Shown here: positions 15,226-25,410 of the stretch, piece after piece
Position numbering within the stretch: position 1 is the stretch's first letter
Layout: every line of letters starts with the position of its first letter
Origin: Streptomyces sp. MH60
GTDB taxonomy: Bacteria > Actinomycetota > Actinomycetes > Streptomycetales > Streptomycetaceae
Length of the DNA: 64,000 nt
NCBI RefSeq assembly: GCF_002939385.1
Contig: NZ_MULI01000001.1
Location: forward strand, 1 to 64,000
Direction: 5' to 3'
Notes under the pieces: generated by a model
What the model was told of the DNA's origin: nothing
Databases searched by the model: none
The model's input: the letters and a program-made list of their open reading frames with translations, nothing else
Translations under genes and position numbers: made by a program

Positions 15226-16329
15226 TCAAGAGGCCGTCCGCAGCGCGCGGTTGCGGCGCACGGAGGACCAGAAGGACGCACCGATCAGGACGACGCCGAC
15301 GAGGCCGGTGATGATCTCGTTGATCTCGTACTGGATGGTGACCAGCAGGATCAGCGACAGGGCGCCGATGGCGTAGTGGGCGCCGTGCTCCAGGTAGACG
15401 TAGTCGTCGAGGGTGCCCTGGCGGACCAGGTAGACGGTCAGGGACCGCACGTACATGGCGCCGATGCCGAGGCCGAGGGCCATCAGGACGATGTCGTTGG
15501 TGATGGCGAAGGCGCCGATGACGCCGTCGAAGGAGAACGACGCGTCCAGGACCTCCAGGTAGAGGAACATGAAGAACGCCGCCTTGCCCGCCAGCTTGAC
15601 GGGGGACCCGGAGGACCTCCCCGCCCGTTCCGCGTCCTCCTCCGCCTCCTGTTCGCGCTCCTCCTCGTCCTCGAGCCGCTGCTCGAAGAAGCCGGAGAGG
15701 CCGCCCACGACCATGTAGGTGATCAGACCGGCGACGCCCGCCAGCAGGACCGTCTCCGCCTTGTCGGCATGCGTGCCGCCGTGCTGATGGGCATGCGCGC
15801 CGAAGGTGGTCGCGGCGATCAGCAGCATGACCAGGGCGATGCAGACCGACAGCATGTCCACCCTGCCGAGCTTGGCCAGCGGACGCTCCAGCCACCCCAG
15901 CCACTTGATCTCCCGGTCCTCGAACACGAAGTCCAGGAAGATCATCATCAGGAACATGCCACCGAAGGCGGCGATCGACGGATGGGCGTCCGTCACCAGC
16001 TCCTGGTAGCGGTCCTTGTCGGTGAGCGCCAGGTGCACCGCGTTCCAGGGACTCAGCCGGGCACTGATCGCCACGATCACCACCGGGAAGACCAGCCGCA
16101 TCCCGAACACCGCGATGACGATGCCGACGGTGAGGAAGATCCTCTGCCAGAAGGCGTTCATCTTCTTCAGGATCCCGGCGTTGATCACCGCGTTGTCGAA
16201 GGACAGCGAGATCTCCAGGACGGACAGGATCGCCACGATGCCGAGGGCGGTCCAGCCGTCGTAGAGCACGCCCGCCGCCAGGCCGAGGGCCGTGACGGCG
16301 AAGGCCCAGCGGAACGTCTTCAGAAGCAC
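15226..16329 (-). CDS. DUF475 (TerC-related) integral membrane protein
   Basis: A 367-residue polytopic protein beginning with GTG 16329 (VLLKTFRWAF); longer frames run into the furA control region. Helices carry acidic residues in SLSFDNAVINA and DASFSFDGVIGAF, the repeat motif of TerC-like putative metal transporters. A His-rich loop (GAHAHQHGGTHAD) lies between helices near residue 190 and a strongly acidic Glu/Asp stretch around residue 225, both possible metal contacts. It is divergent from furA-katG. Metal efflux or metallation at the membrane is suggested by the family, not proven. Confidence 0.85.
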   Translation of the reverse strand: MLLKTFRWAFAVTALGLAAGVLYDGWTALGIVAILSVLEISLSFDNAVINAGILKKMNAFWQRIFLTVGIVIAVFGMRLVFPVVIVAISARLSPWNAVHLALTDKDRYQELVTDAHPSIAAFGGMFLMMIFLDFVFEDREIKWLGWLERPLAKLGRVDMLSVCIALVMLLIAATTFGAHAHQHGGTHADKAETVLLAGVAGLITYMVVGGLSGFFEQRLEDEEEREQEAEEDAERAGRSSGSPVKLAGKAAFFMFLYLEVLDASFSFDGVIGAFAITNDIVLMALGLGIGAMYVRSLTVYLVRQGTLDDYVYLEHGAHYAIGALSLILLVTIQYEINEIITGLVGVVLIGASFWSSVRRNRALRTAS

Positions 16330-16409
16330 CGGCCACTCATTCCTGTCGTCGCGTCGTACGGGGCGGCATCCCATGCCAGTGCCCACCACGCACGTTGTTT
16401 ACCACGCTG

Positions 16410-16442
16410 GAGTTGTTCGTTTCCTTGAGTGGTTCGTGTTTC
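16410..16442. promoter_or_regulatory. Direct repeats upstream of furA
   Basis: GAGTTGTTCGTTTC (16410-16423) and GAGTGGTTCGTGTTTC (16427-16442) repeat the core GAGTkGTTCGTkT at a 17-bp spacing, 20 to 52 nt before the furA ATG in an otherwise AT-richer patch. FurA-type regulators of furA-katG operons control their own promoter, so this is a candidate autoregulatory site. Confidence 0.5.
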
Positions 16443-16461
16443 AGGGAGTAGGTTCGCCGCC

Positions 16462-16917
16462 ATGACGGCATCCCGGCACTCCCGGAATCCGGCCACCGCC
16501 GAGGAGCTGCGCAGGGCGGGACTGCGGGTGACCGCCGCCCGTGTCGCGCTGCTCGAGACCGTACGGGCGGGGGACCACCTCGACGCCGAGGCACTCACCT
16601 CCGGCGTGCGCCTGCGCGTGGGGCACGTCTCCCTCCAGGCCGTGTACGACGCCCTGCACGCCCTCACCGCGGCACGGCTCGTGCGCCGTATCGAACCGCC
16701 CGGCGGCCCGGCGCGGTTCGAGGGACGGGTCGGTGACAACCACCACCACGTCCTGTGCCGGTCCTGCGGTGCCCTCGCCGACGTCGACTGCGCCGTCGGC
16801 GACGCGCCGTGCCTGACCGCCTCCGACGACCGCGGCTTCGTGATAGACGAGGCCGAGGTCATCTACCGGGGCCTGTGCCCCGACTGCTCCACCCCCGGCA
16901 GTTCCCCAGCACCCTGA
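16462..16917 (+). CDS. furA: Fur-family redox/metal regulator of katG
   Basis: A 151-residue winged-helix regulator of the FurA/FurS type found directly before katG in actinomycetes. The DNA-binding part covers residues about 15-85; the metal and redox part contains NHHHVLCRSCGALADVDC and the C-terminal CPDC, giving the His cluster and two Cys pairs. Start ATG 16462 follows AGGGAG; an in-frame GTG at 16429 lies inside the putative operator. KatG starts 24 nt after its stop, so the operon is furA-katG, expected to be released on peroxide oxidation. Confidence 0.92.
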   Translation: MTASRHSRNPATAEELRRAGLRVTAARVALLETVRAGDHLDAEALTSGVRLRVGHVSLQAVYDALHALTAARLVRRIEPPGGPARFEGRVGDNHHHVLCRSCGALADVDCAVGDAPCLTASDDRGFVIDEAEVIYRGLCPDCSTPGSSPAP

Positions 16918-19164
<2,247 letters not shown>

Positions 19165-19173
19165 TCCGCCTCA

Positions 19174-19213
19174 CCCGCCTCCGGAGTCCCGTCCCAGGGC
19201 CCCCGAAGGCGGG
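19174..19213 (+). terminator. Hairpin after katG
   Basis: CCCGCCTCCGG (19174-19184) pairs with CCGAAGGCGGG (19203-19213) over 11 positions with a single C-A mismatch. It begins 10 nt after the katG stop and separates katG from the kinase-like gene. Confidence 0.6.
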
Positions 19214-19258
19214 CGAAATCCGGTGGCCGTCCGCGGCGCACGGTGCTGGGATGGCGTG

Positions 19259-20260
19259 ATGCTCAGTGACACGCCGACGGCCGTGGACCGGGGGCGGTAC
19301 CAGGACACCGTCACCCCCTGGGAAGCACCGGCCTGGCGCACCGAGGCCATCGGCTGGATCGAGGCCCGGCTGGCCGCCCGTGGCCTGCGGCCGACGGGAC
19401 GGTGGCGGGTGCGGCTGCGGCCGTGGTCCGTCCTGCTGCGGCTGTGCGTCGAGGGAGGCGACTCCGTCTGGTTCAAGGCGAACCCGCCGGCCAGTGCCTT
19501 CGAGGGCGCACTGACCGCTGCGCTGGCCCGCTGGGTCCCCGGGCACGTACTGGAGCCGCTGGCGGTGGACCCCGGCCGGGGCTGGTCGCTGCTGCCCGAC
19601 GGGGGACCGCTCTTCCGGGACGTCCTGGCACGGGAGACGGTCGCTCCCGGCGCGTGGGAGGAACTCCTGCGCCAGTACGCGGCCGTGCAGCACGCCCTGA
19701 CCCCGCGCGCGAGCGAGATCGAACGCCTCGGTGTGCCGGCCGTGCCCGCCGACGCGCTGCCCGGCGTCCTCGACCGGCTCGACGAGACCCCGCTGCCGTC
19801 CCGGGACCGGGCCGCGCTCCGGGAACTGCGCCCCCGCCTGCCGGACTGGTGCGCGGAACTCGCGGACCTGGGCGTCCCCGACTCCCTCGACCACGCGGAC
19901 CTGCACGACGGCCAGCTCTTCCACCCCGCGCCCGGCCGGTTCACCTTCTTCGACTGGGGTGACGCCGTCGTCGCCCACCCCTTCTCCAGCTTCGCCGTCC
20001 CCGCCCGCCGGGCTGCCGAGCGCTACGGGACGCGGGTACTGCCGCGCCTGCGCGACGCCTACCTCGAACCCTGGACGGGCGCCGGACGTACACCCGCGCA
20101 GCTGCGGCGCGCGGTGGGCCTCGCCTGGCGGCTCAGCGCCCTGAACCGCGCCGCCGCCTACGGCAGGCTCTTCCCCACCGTGTCCGGCGACGCCGGTGCC
20201 GCGACGGCCGCGGCGGGCGCACGCTGCCTTCTCGAACTGCTGGACGAACCCCCTCTGTAG
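19259..20260 (+). CDS. Aminoglycoside-phosphotransferase-like kinase
   Basis: A 333-residue protein with an APH/choline-kinase fold. The catalytic loop reads HADLHDGQLF (usual HGDxHxxN, with Gln in the metal-binding Asn place) and is followed by FFDWGDAVVAHPF holding the DFG-like Asp. The N-lobe has VWFKANPPASAFE with the ATP-contacting Lys and Glu. I took ATG 19259; GTG codons at 19223 and 19256 are in frame. These proteins phosphorylate small hydroxylated compounds and only some give antibiotic resistance; the substrate here is unknown. Confidence 0.82.
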   Translation: MLSDTPTAVDRGRYQDTVTPWEAPAWRTEAIGWIEARLAARGLRPTGRWRVRLRPWSVLLRLCVEGGDSVWFKANPPASAFEGALTAALARWVPGHVLEPLAVDPGRGWSLLPDGGPLFRDVLARETVAPGAWEELLRQYAAVQHALTPRASEIERLGVPAVPADALPGVLDRLDETPLPSRDRAALRELRPRLPDWCAELADLGVPDSLDHADLHDGQLFHPAPGRFTFFDWGDAVVAHPFSSFAVPARRAAERYGTRVLPRLRDAYLEPWTGAGRTPAQLRRAVGLAWRLSALNRAAAYGRLFPTVSGDAGAATAAAGARCLLELLDEPPL

Positions 20261-20317
20261 CGGCGGCCGGTCCCGGCGCGCGGGCCGTTGTCAGTGGCGG
20301 ATGCGAGGCTTCACCTC

Positions 20318-20584
20318 ATGGATGAGGTGGAGTTCATGCGGGGCAGGGTCTACGGCGCCGACCACGACAGCCCCGGGCCGCGCGCCGGGCGCGTCTACGC
20401 CCATCTGGTGGGCGGCCCCCTGGACGGTCTGCTGCTGGACGTCACGGACCTCACGGCGCAGGAGCGCGACCGTTCGGTCGCATTGCCGACGGAGATAGGC
20501 CGCTACGGCCCGGGCGGCCGCTCCGCCTACGCCCCGAGGCCGGGCGACGCCCGCCGCTTCGACTGGCGGGGCGACGTGCCCTGA
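20318..20584 (+). CDS. Small conserved-looking hypothetical protein
   Basis: An 88-residue soluble protein with no recognised domain. It contains a central VYAHLVGGPLDGLLLDVTDL segment and a C-terminal basic, Gly/Tyr-rich part ending in FDWRGDVP. A CGAGG site lies about 9 nt before ATG 20318. Codon use is typical of neighbours (third-position GC). It sits alone between the kinase and a degraded regulator. Confidence 0.6.
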   Translation: MDEVEFMRGRVYGADHDSPGPRAGRVYAHLVGGPLDGLLLDVTDLTAQERDRSVALPTEIGRYGPGGRSAYAPRPGDARRFDWRGDVP

Positions 20585-20814
20585 TCCGGCGCCGCCTCCG
20601 TCTGACGGGTCAGTGCCGCCAGCAGCCAGTCGCGCGCCGTCCCGGGGGTCGGCTCCGCCCGCTCGGCGCGGTGTTCATCTCGGCCACCAGCTCCCAGTAG
20701 CGGTCCAGCCGGGGATCAGCCGCGAGCTGCCCGGCCAGCCGGTGGCGGAAGCCGGGAGTGTCCCGCACCCCCGTACGCACTCGTGTGCGCGGTGACGAAC
20801 CCGTCCAGCGCCTC
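20585..20814 (-). pseudogene. Frameshifted C-terminal remnant of a regulator (MerR-like, tentative)
   Basis: Three minus-strand segments in alternating frames read like one protein: EALDGFVTAHTSAYG (20814-20770), then after one extra base VRDTPGFRHRL...DRYWELVAEMN (20768-20673), then back in the first frame ERAEPTPGTARDWLLAAL (from 20664). I associate this tail with C-terminal domains of actinomycete MerR-type regulators. No helix-turn-helix N-terminus is visible upstream, where the mannanase control region begins. It is either a decayed gene or contains two compensating sequence errors. Family naming is tentative. Confidence 0.55.
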
Positions 20815-20817
20815 CCC

Positions 20818-20835
20818 CGACGCACCGGTGCGTCG
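20818..20835. repeat. Perfect 18-bp palindrome
   Basis: CGACGCACCGGTGCGTCG is self-complementary over its whole length. It lies just beyond the regulator remnant and 124 bp before the CebR box of the mannanase gene. It may be an operator left from the lost regulator or a second control site; no function can be assigned. Confidence 0.6.
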
Positions 20836-20958
20836 TCGGGTACGGAGCCGTGGGCGTGCTCCGCCGACGTACCGGGCCCGCCCGGCCCCGGGCGGAGCAA
20901 GCGTTTTCTGTCCGCGGTCTTGACGTGTACGCGGCGCAGTGAGTTTCATGGAGGCTCG

Positions 20959-20972
20959 TGGGAGCGCTCCCA
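20959..20972. promoter_or_regulatory. CebR box upstream of the mannanase gene
   Basis: TGGGAGCGCTCCCA is a perfect 14-bp palindrome identical to the consensus operator of CebR, the LacI-family cellobiose/cellotriose-responsive repressor of Streptomyces cellulolytic genes. It ends 68 nt before the chosen GTG start at 21041, where it could block the promoter. Its position also argues against the longer reading frame beginning at 20939. Confidence 0.88.
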
Positions 20973-21040
20973 CGGTACGGGAACCACCCACCCCACCGTC
21001 ACCCGCCCCCGTGTCCGCACTACTCAGTCCTGGAGTCGCC

Positions 21041-22744
21041 GTGCGCTCAGCAAGACGCGATACCTCCGCACCGAAGACCCTCGCGGCCCGCCTGGTGGCC
21101 GGTCTCGCCGCGCTGATCGGGCTGGTCGTCGTCGGTGCCCTCTGCCCGGGCGCCGCCGTGGCCCAGGCGCCCGCGGACCGGGCCGCCGGCGACCGGTCGG
21201 CCGGTGTGCAGGCGGCCGGCCTGCACATCAGCGAAGGCCGGCTGGTGGAGGGCAACGGCAACGACTTCGTCATGCGCGGGGTCAACCACGCCCACACCTG
21301 GTACCCCGGCGAGACCCAGTCGCTCGCGGACGTCAAGGCGCTGGGCGCCAACAGCGTCCGGGTCGTCCTCTCCGACGGGTACCGCTGGAGCGAGAACGGC
21401 CCCGAGGACGTCGCCGCCGTCATCGGGCAGTGCAAGGCCAACCGGCTGATCTGCGTGCTGGAGGTGCACGACACCACCGGCTACGGCGAGGACGCCGCGG
21501 CCGGCACCCTCGACCACGCCGCCGACTACTGGATCGGCCTCAAGGACGTGCTGGCCGGCCAGGAGGACTACGTCGTCGTCAACATCGGCAACGAGCCCTG
21601 GGGCAACACCGACCCCGCGGGCTGGACCGAGCCGACCGTGGCGGCCGTCAAGAAGCTGCGCGCCGCCGGGCTCCAGCACACGATCATGGTGGACGCCCCC
21701 AACTGGGGCCAGGACTGGCAGGGCGTCATGCGCGCCAACGCGCGGTCCGTCTACGAGGCCGACCCCACCGGCAACCTGATCTTCTCCATCCACATGTACA
21801 GCGTCTTCGACACCGCCCAGGAGATCACCGACTACCTGAACGCGTTCGCCGACGCGGAACTGCCCATCCTCATCGGTGAGTTCGGCGGTCCGGCCGACCA
21901 GTACGGCGACCCGGACGAGGACACCATGATGGCCACCGCCGAGCGACTGGGCCTCGGCTACCTGGCCTGGTCGTGGAGCGGCAACACCGACCCGGTCCTC
22001 GACCTGGCGCTCGACTTCGACCCGAGCAGGCTGAGCGGCTGGGGCGAACGCATCTTCCACGGCGCCAACGGCATCGCCCAGACCTCGAAGGAGGCCACCG
22101 TCTACGGCGGCGACGCCCCGGACACCCAGGCCCCGACCGCTCCCGGCACCCCGACCGCCACCGCGGTCACGGACACCTCCGTCACCCTCGGCTGGACCGC
22201 GGCCACCGACGACACCGCGGTCACCGGCTACGACGTCGTCCGCGTCGGCGACGGCACCGAGACCACCGTCGCCTCCTCGGCCGGCACCACCGCCACCGTG
22301 ACCGGACTCACCGCCGCCACCAGGTACACCTTCGCCGTCCGCGCCCGCGACGCGGCGGGCAACCGCTCCGCCCGCTCCGCCGCCGTGGAGGTCACCACCG
22401 ACGAGGACGGCGGCACCCCGGGCGGCGCCTGCTCCGTCGGCTACCGCGTCGTGGGAGAGTGGCCGGGCGGCTTCCAGGGCGAGATCGCCGTCCGCAACAC
22501 CGGGAGCGCCGCCGTCGGCCCGTGGACGCTCGCCTTCGCCTTCGCCGACGGCCAGACCGTCACCACCATGTGGGGAGGCACCGCCACCCAGAACGCGGGC
22601 GCGGTCAGCGTCGCCCCGGCCCCCTACACCGCCACCATCCCGGCCGGCGGCACGGTCACCCTCGGCTTCACCGCCCACAAGGGCGGCACCAACAGCGCCC
22701 CGACCGCGTTCACCCTGAACGGGGCCTCCTGCGCCACGACGTGA
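21041..22744 (+). CDS. Secreted GH5 beta-mannanase with FnIII and CBM2
   Basis: A 567-residue exported endo-beta-1,4-mannosidase of the GH5_8 type. Residues 1-42 are a signal peptide (RR at 5-6, hydrophobic 17-38, AVA-Q cleavage). The catalytic domain (about 58-360) opens with AGLHISEGRLVEGNG and FVMRGVNHAHTWY; the acid/base Glu185 is in NEPWGN and the nucleophile Glu280 in IGEFGG. An FnIII module (about 366-455) and a C-terminal CBM2 (about 463-567, two Cys) follow. GTG 21041 has TGGAG upstream. Expression should be induced by cello-oligosaccharides through the CebR box, linking mannan to cellulose use. Confidence 0.92.
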   Translation: MRSARRDTSAPKTLAARLVAGLAALIGLVVVGALCPGAAVAQAPADRAAGDRSAGVQAAGLHISEGRLVEGNGNDFVMRGVNHAHTWYPGETQSLADVKALGANSVRVVLSDGYRWSENGPEDVAAVIGQCKANRLICVLEVHDTTGYGEDAAAGTLDHAADYWIGLKDVLAGQEDYVVVNIGNEPWGNTDPAGWTEPTVAAVKKLRAAGLQHTIMVDAPNWGQDWQGVMRANARSVYEADPTGNLIFSIHMYSVFDTAQEITDYLNAFADAELPILIGEFGGPADQYGDPDEDTMMATAERLGLGYLAWSWSGNTDPVLDLALDFDPSRLSGWGERIFHGANGIAQTSKEATVYGGDAPDTQAPTAPGTPTATAVTDTSVTLGWTAATDDTAVTGYDVVRVGDGTETTVASSAGTTATVTGLTAATRYTFAVRARDAAGNRSARSAAVEVTTDEDGGTPGGACSVGYRVVGEWPGGFQGEIAVRNTGSAAVGPWTLAFAFADGQTVTTMWGGTATQNAGAVSVAPAPYTATIPAGGTVTLGFTAHKGGTNSAPTAFTLNGASCATT

Positions 22745-22747
22745 CCG

Positions 22748-23323
22748 TCACCACGACACCTCGCGGACGTCGGCCCGGCTCTGCGGCTGCGTCGTCGCGG
22801 TGATCTCCGAGCGGTGGCGGCTCGCCGTGAACGTCACCTTCAGCGTCTGCGGCGCGCCCTGCTCCGTACGCACCGTGAAACCCTGGTTCGGCACCGCCGA
22901 GATCAGGCACACCCCGCCATCACCGAACCGCACGGTCGCCTTGCCGCCCTCGGAAGGCACCGTGTACACGCCCGCCCCGCCCTCCTCGCAGCCCGGGTCG
23001 CCCCCGCTCGCGGGAGGTCGCGGGGCCGTGGTGCGGGGGCTCGGCGTCGGCGTGGGGGTCGCGGTCGGCTCCGGCGGCCGCGCGCTGGTGCGGGACGGCT
23101 CCGGGCTGGGCTTCCGGCTCGTCGGCGACGGGCTGGGAGTGGCCGTCACGGTCTTGGAGACGGTGGGGCGGGGCGGGGCCGGGAACTCCTCGGGCGCCGT
23201 CTGCGCGACCGGCGCCGTCGGCCGGGTCGACCCCACCACGAAGTGGATGGTGATGATGACGGCCGTCACACTGGCCGCCGTGCAGGACAGCCAGATGATC
23301 AGATAGCGCAGGAGGCGGGACAC
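22748..23323 (-). CDS. Membrane-anchored Pro/Thr-rich protein
   Basis: A 191-residue protein: one N-terminal membrane helix (about 7-29), a long Pro/Ser/Thr/Glu-rich wall-spanning linker (about 40-105), and a small C-terminal domain with two cysteines (DPGCEEGGAGVYTVPSEGG, GGVCLIS) facing outward. No family recognised. It starts with GTG 23323, 36 bp from the divergent two-component system, and ends 3 bp from the mannanase stop. The proximity to the sensor kinase may mean that they share a promoter region or a function in envelope sensing; this is inference. Confidence 0.75.
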   Translation of the reverse strand: MSRLLRYLIIWLSCTAASVTAVIITIHFVVGSTRPTAPVAQTAPEEFPAPPRPTVSKTVTATPSPSPTSRKPSPEPSRTSARPPEPTATPTPTPSPRTTAPRPPASGGDPGCEEGGAGVYTVPSEGGKATVRFGDGGVCLISAVPNQGFTVRTEQGAPQTLKVTFTASRHRSEITATTQPQSRADVREVSW

Positions 23324-23359
23324 GACACCATAGTGACGGACCGGCTAACGTGCCTGCCC

Positions 23360-24049
23360 ATGGCCTCCGTACTTGTCGTCGAGGACGACCCTGTGATCCG
23401 GGCCGCGCTGATCGAGGTCCTCACCGGGCACGGCTACGCGGTGAAGACCGCACACCAGGGTTTCGAGGCGCTGCGCGAGATCACCCAGAGCCCGCCGGAC
23501 ATCGTCGTGCTCGACCTCGGCCTGCCCGACCTGGACGGACTCGACGTGCTGCGGATGATCCGGGGCATATCCCGCGTCCCGGTGCTGGTCGCCACCGCCC
23601 GGGACGACGAGACCGAGATCATCCGGCTGCTCAACGCCGGGGCCGACGACTACATGGTCAAGCCCTTCTCCGGGGGCCAGCTCGCGGCCCGGCTCGCCGC
23701 CGTGCTCCGCCGCTCCGCGCCCGCCGACCTCCGGGCCGCACGGCTGCCCGTCCTCCAGGTCGCCGACCTCCGCATCGACCCCACCGCGCGCACCGCCCAC
23801 CTCGCCGGACGGGAACTGCCCCTCACCCGCCGCGAGTTCGACCTGCTGGCCTACCTGGCCGCCAACGCCGACCAGGTCATCTCGCGGCGGCGGATCCTCG
23901 CCGAGGTGTGGCAGCAGCCGTACGTGGAGGACCAGACGGTGGACGTCCACCTCTCCGCACTGCGCCGCAAGATGGGGGAGAAGGCGCGAAAGCCCCGCTA
24001 TCTCCACACCGTGCGCGGCATCGGCATCAAGCTGGTCAGCGCGCCATGA
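23360..24049 (+). CDS. OmpR-family response regulator
   Basis: A 229-residue regulator with a receiver domain (acidic pair 9-10, phosphoacceptor Asp52 in VVLDLGLPDLDG, Lys in YMVKPFSG near 102) and a C-terminal winged helix (LTRREFDLLAYL; VHLSALRRKMG). The start at 23360 is the first ATG giving a full receiver; there is little room for a leader. It overlaps the kinase gene (ATGA at 24046-24049), so the two are translated together. Confidence 0.95.
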   Translation: MASVLVVEDDPVIRAALIEVLTGHGYAVKTAHQGFEALREITQSPPDIVVLDLGLPDLDGLDVLRMIRGISRVPVLVATARDDETEIIRLLNAGADDYMVKPFSGGQLAARLAAVLRRSAPADLRAARLPVLQVADLRIDPTARTAHLAGRELPLTRREFDLLAYLAANADQVISRRRILAEVWQQPYVEDQTVDVHLSALRRKMGEKARKPRYLHTVRGIGIKLVSAP

Positions 24050-25374
24050 GACGTGCCCTCGCCGGGATCGCCCTGGCCGTCACCTCCATGGTGGCGCTGT
24101 CCTTCCTCATCCCGCTCGCCCTCCTCGTGCGCGAACAGGCCCGCGACCGGGTCACCACCGCCGCCGAGCAGCGCGCCGCGGCGCTCTCGCCGGTGCTCGC
24201 CCTCACCACCCGGCGCGCCGACGTCCAGCAGGCCGTCGCGGAACTCGGCTCCGCCGACCAGTTGGCCGTACGGCTGCCCGACGGCGGCTTCGTCGGCACC
24301 CCGCACGCGCCCGAGGAGGCACTCGACCGGGCCGTACGGGGGCGCGAGACGCTCGCCGTGGACACCTCGGACGGCTGGGCCTACCTCCAGCCCGTCGTGC
24401 TGCGGGGCGAGCGGGTCGCGGTCGTCGAGGCCTACGTGCCCGCCGCCGACCTCACCCGGGGCGTGACGGCCTCCTGGGGGGTGATGGCCCTGCTCGCCGT
24501 GGGCCTGGTGGGCGGCTCGGTGCTGGTCGCCGACCGGCTCGGCGCCCGCGTGGTCCGCTCCTCCCGGGGCCTCAAACGCGCCTCCCTCGCCCTCGGCTCC
24601 GGCGACCTCGGAGTACGGGTGGAACCGGACGGCCCGCCCGAGCTCCAGGAGGCGGGAGTGGCGTTCAACACCATGGCGGACCGGGTCGTCGACCTGCTCG
24701 CCGTCGAACGCGAACTGGTCGCCGACCTCTCGCACCGGCTGCGCACCCCGCTGACCGCCCTCTACCTGGAGGCCGACCGGATGGGCGCGACGCCCGGCGC
24801 GCAGCGGGTCACGGAGGCGGCGGGGCAGCTGGAACGCGAGCTGGACTCGATCATCGCGGCGGCGCGCACCCCCCTGGCGGCCGCACAGCTCGCCGGGACC
24901 GGGACGGGCACGGCGAAACCGTGCGACGTCGCCGAGGTGGTCGCCATGCGCCTGGACTTCTGGTCGGTCCTCGCCACCCAGCAGGAGCGGCTGTGCGAAC
25001 GGTCCTTCACCCCGCGCCCGACCCCCGTGGCCTTCCCCGAGGACGACCTCGCCGCCGTCGTCGACGCCCTGATCGGCAACGTCTTCCGGCACACCCCGCA
25101 GGGCACCCGCTTCGCCGTGCGCGTGGAACGCCGGGACCGGCACGTGCACCTCACGGTCGACGACGCCGGACCGGGTGTCGCGGACCCGGCGGCGGCCCTC
25201 ACCCGGGGCGTCAGCGTCGGCGGTTCCACCGGGCTCGGCCTGGACATCGTGGCGAGGGCGGCCCGTACGGCGGACGGCGAACTGACGATCACCCGGGCAC
25301 CGCTCGGGGGCGCACGGGTGACGGTGTCGTTCGCGCTGGCGGACGCGCGTGCGGCCGGCGGCGGTGAACGATGA
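24046..25374 (+). CDS. Sensor histidine kinase
   Basis: A 442-residue membrane kinase: helix 1 (about 7-29), an extracellular sensing part (30-140), helix 2 (141-163), HAMP (about 164-215), HisKA with His230 in DLSHRLRTPLTAL, and an HATPase domain with the N-box in ALIGNVFRHTPQG and DDAGPGV/STGLGLDI for ATP binding. It partners the response regulator by overlapping start. The signal is unknown; the divergent wall-linked protein and the downstream CAP protein hint at envelope conditions. Confidence 0.95.
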   Translation: MRRALAGIALAVTSMVALSFLIPLALLVREQARDRVTTAAEQRAAALSPVLALTTRRADVQQAVAELGSADQLAVRLPDGGFVGTPHAPEEALDRAVRGRETLAVDTSDGWAYLQPVVLRGERVAVVEAYVPAADLTRGVTASWGVMALLAVGLVGGSVLVADRLGARVVRSSRGLKRASLALGSGDLGVRVEPDGPPELQEAGVAFNTMADRVVDLLAVERELVADLSHRLRTPLTALYLEADRMGATPGAQRVTEAAGQLERELDSIIAAARTPLAAAQLAGTGTGTAKPCDVAEVVAMRLDFWSVLATQQERLCERSFTPRPTPVAFPEDDLAAVVDALIGNVFRHTPQGTRFAVRVERRDRHVHLTVDDAGPGVADPAAALTRGVSVGGSTGLGLDIVARAARTADGELTITRAPLGGARVTVSFALADARAAGGGER

Positions 25375-25410
25375 GGGTTGGCGGGGGTGGCCGGGCGGCG
25401 ATGACCGGCG

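Noticed and set aside
19259..20260. Antibiotic resistance phosphotransferase
   Set aside because: Only the fold is supported; the loop deviates (HADLHDGQ) and no biosynthetic or resistance context is present.
20939..21040. Longer N-terminus for the mannanase
   Set aside because: It would place the CebR box inside the coding region; GTG 21041 has a ribosome site and begins a normal signal peptide.
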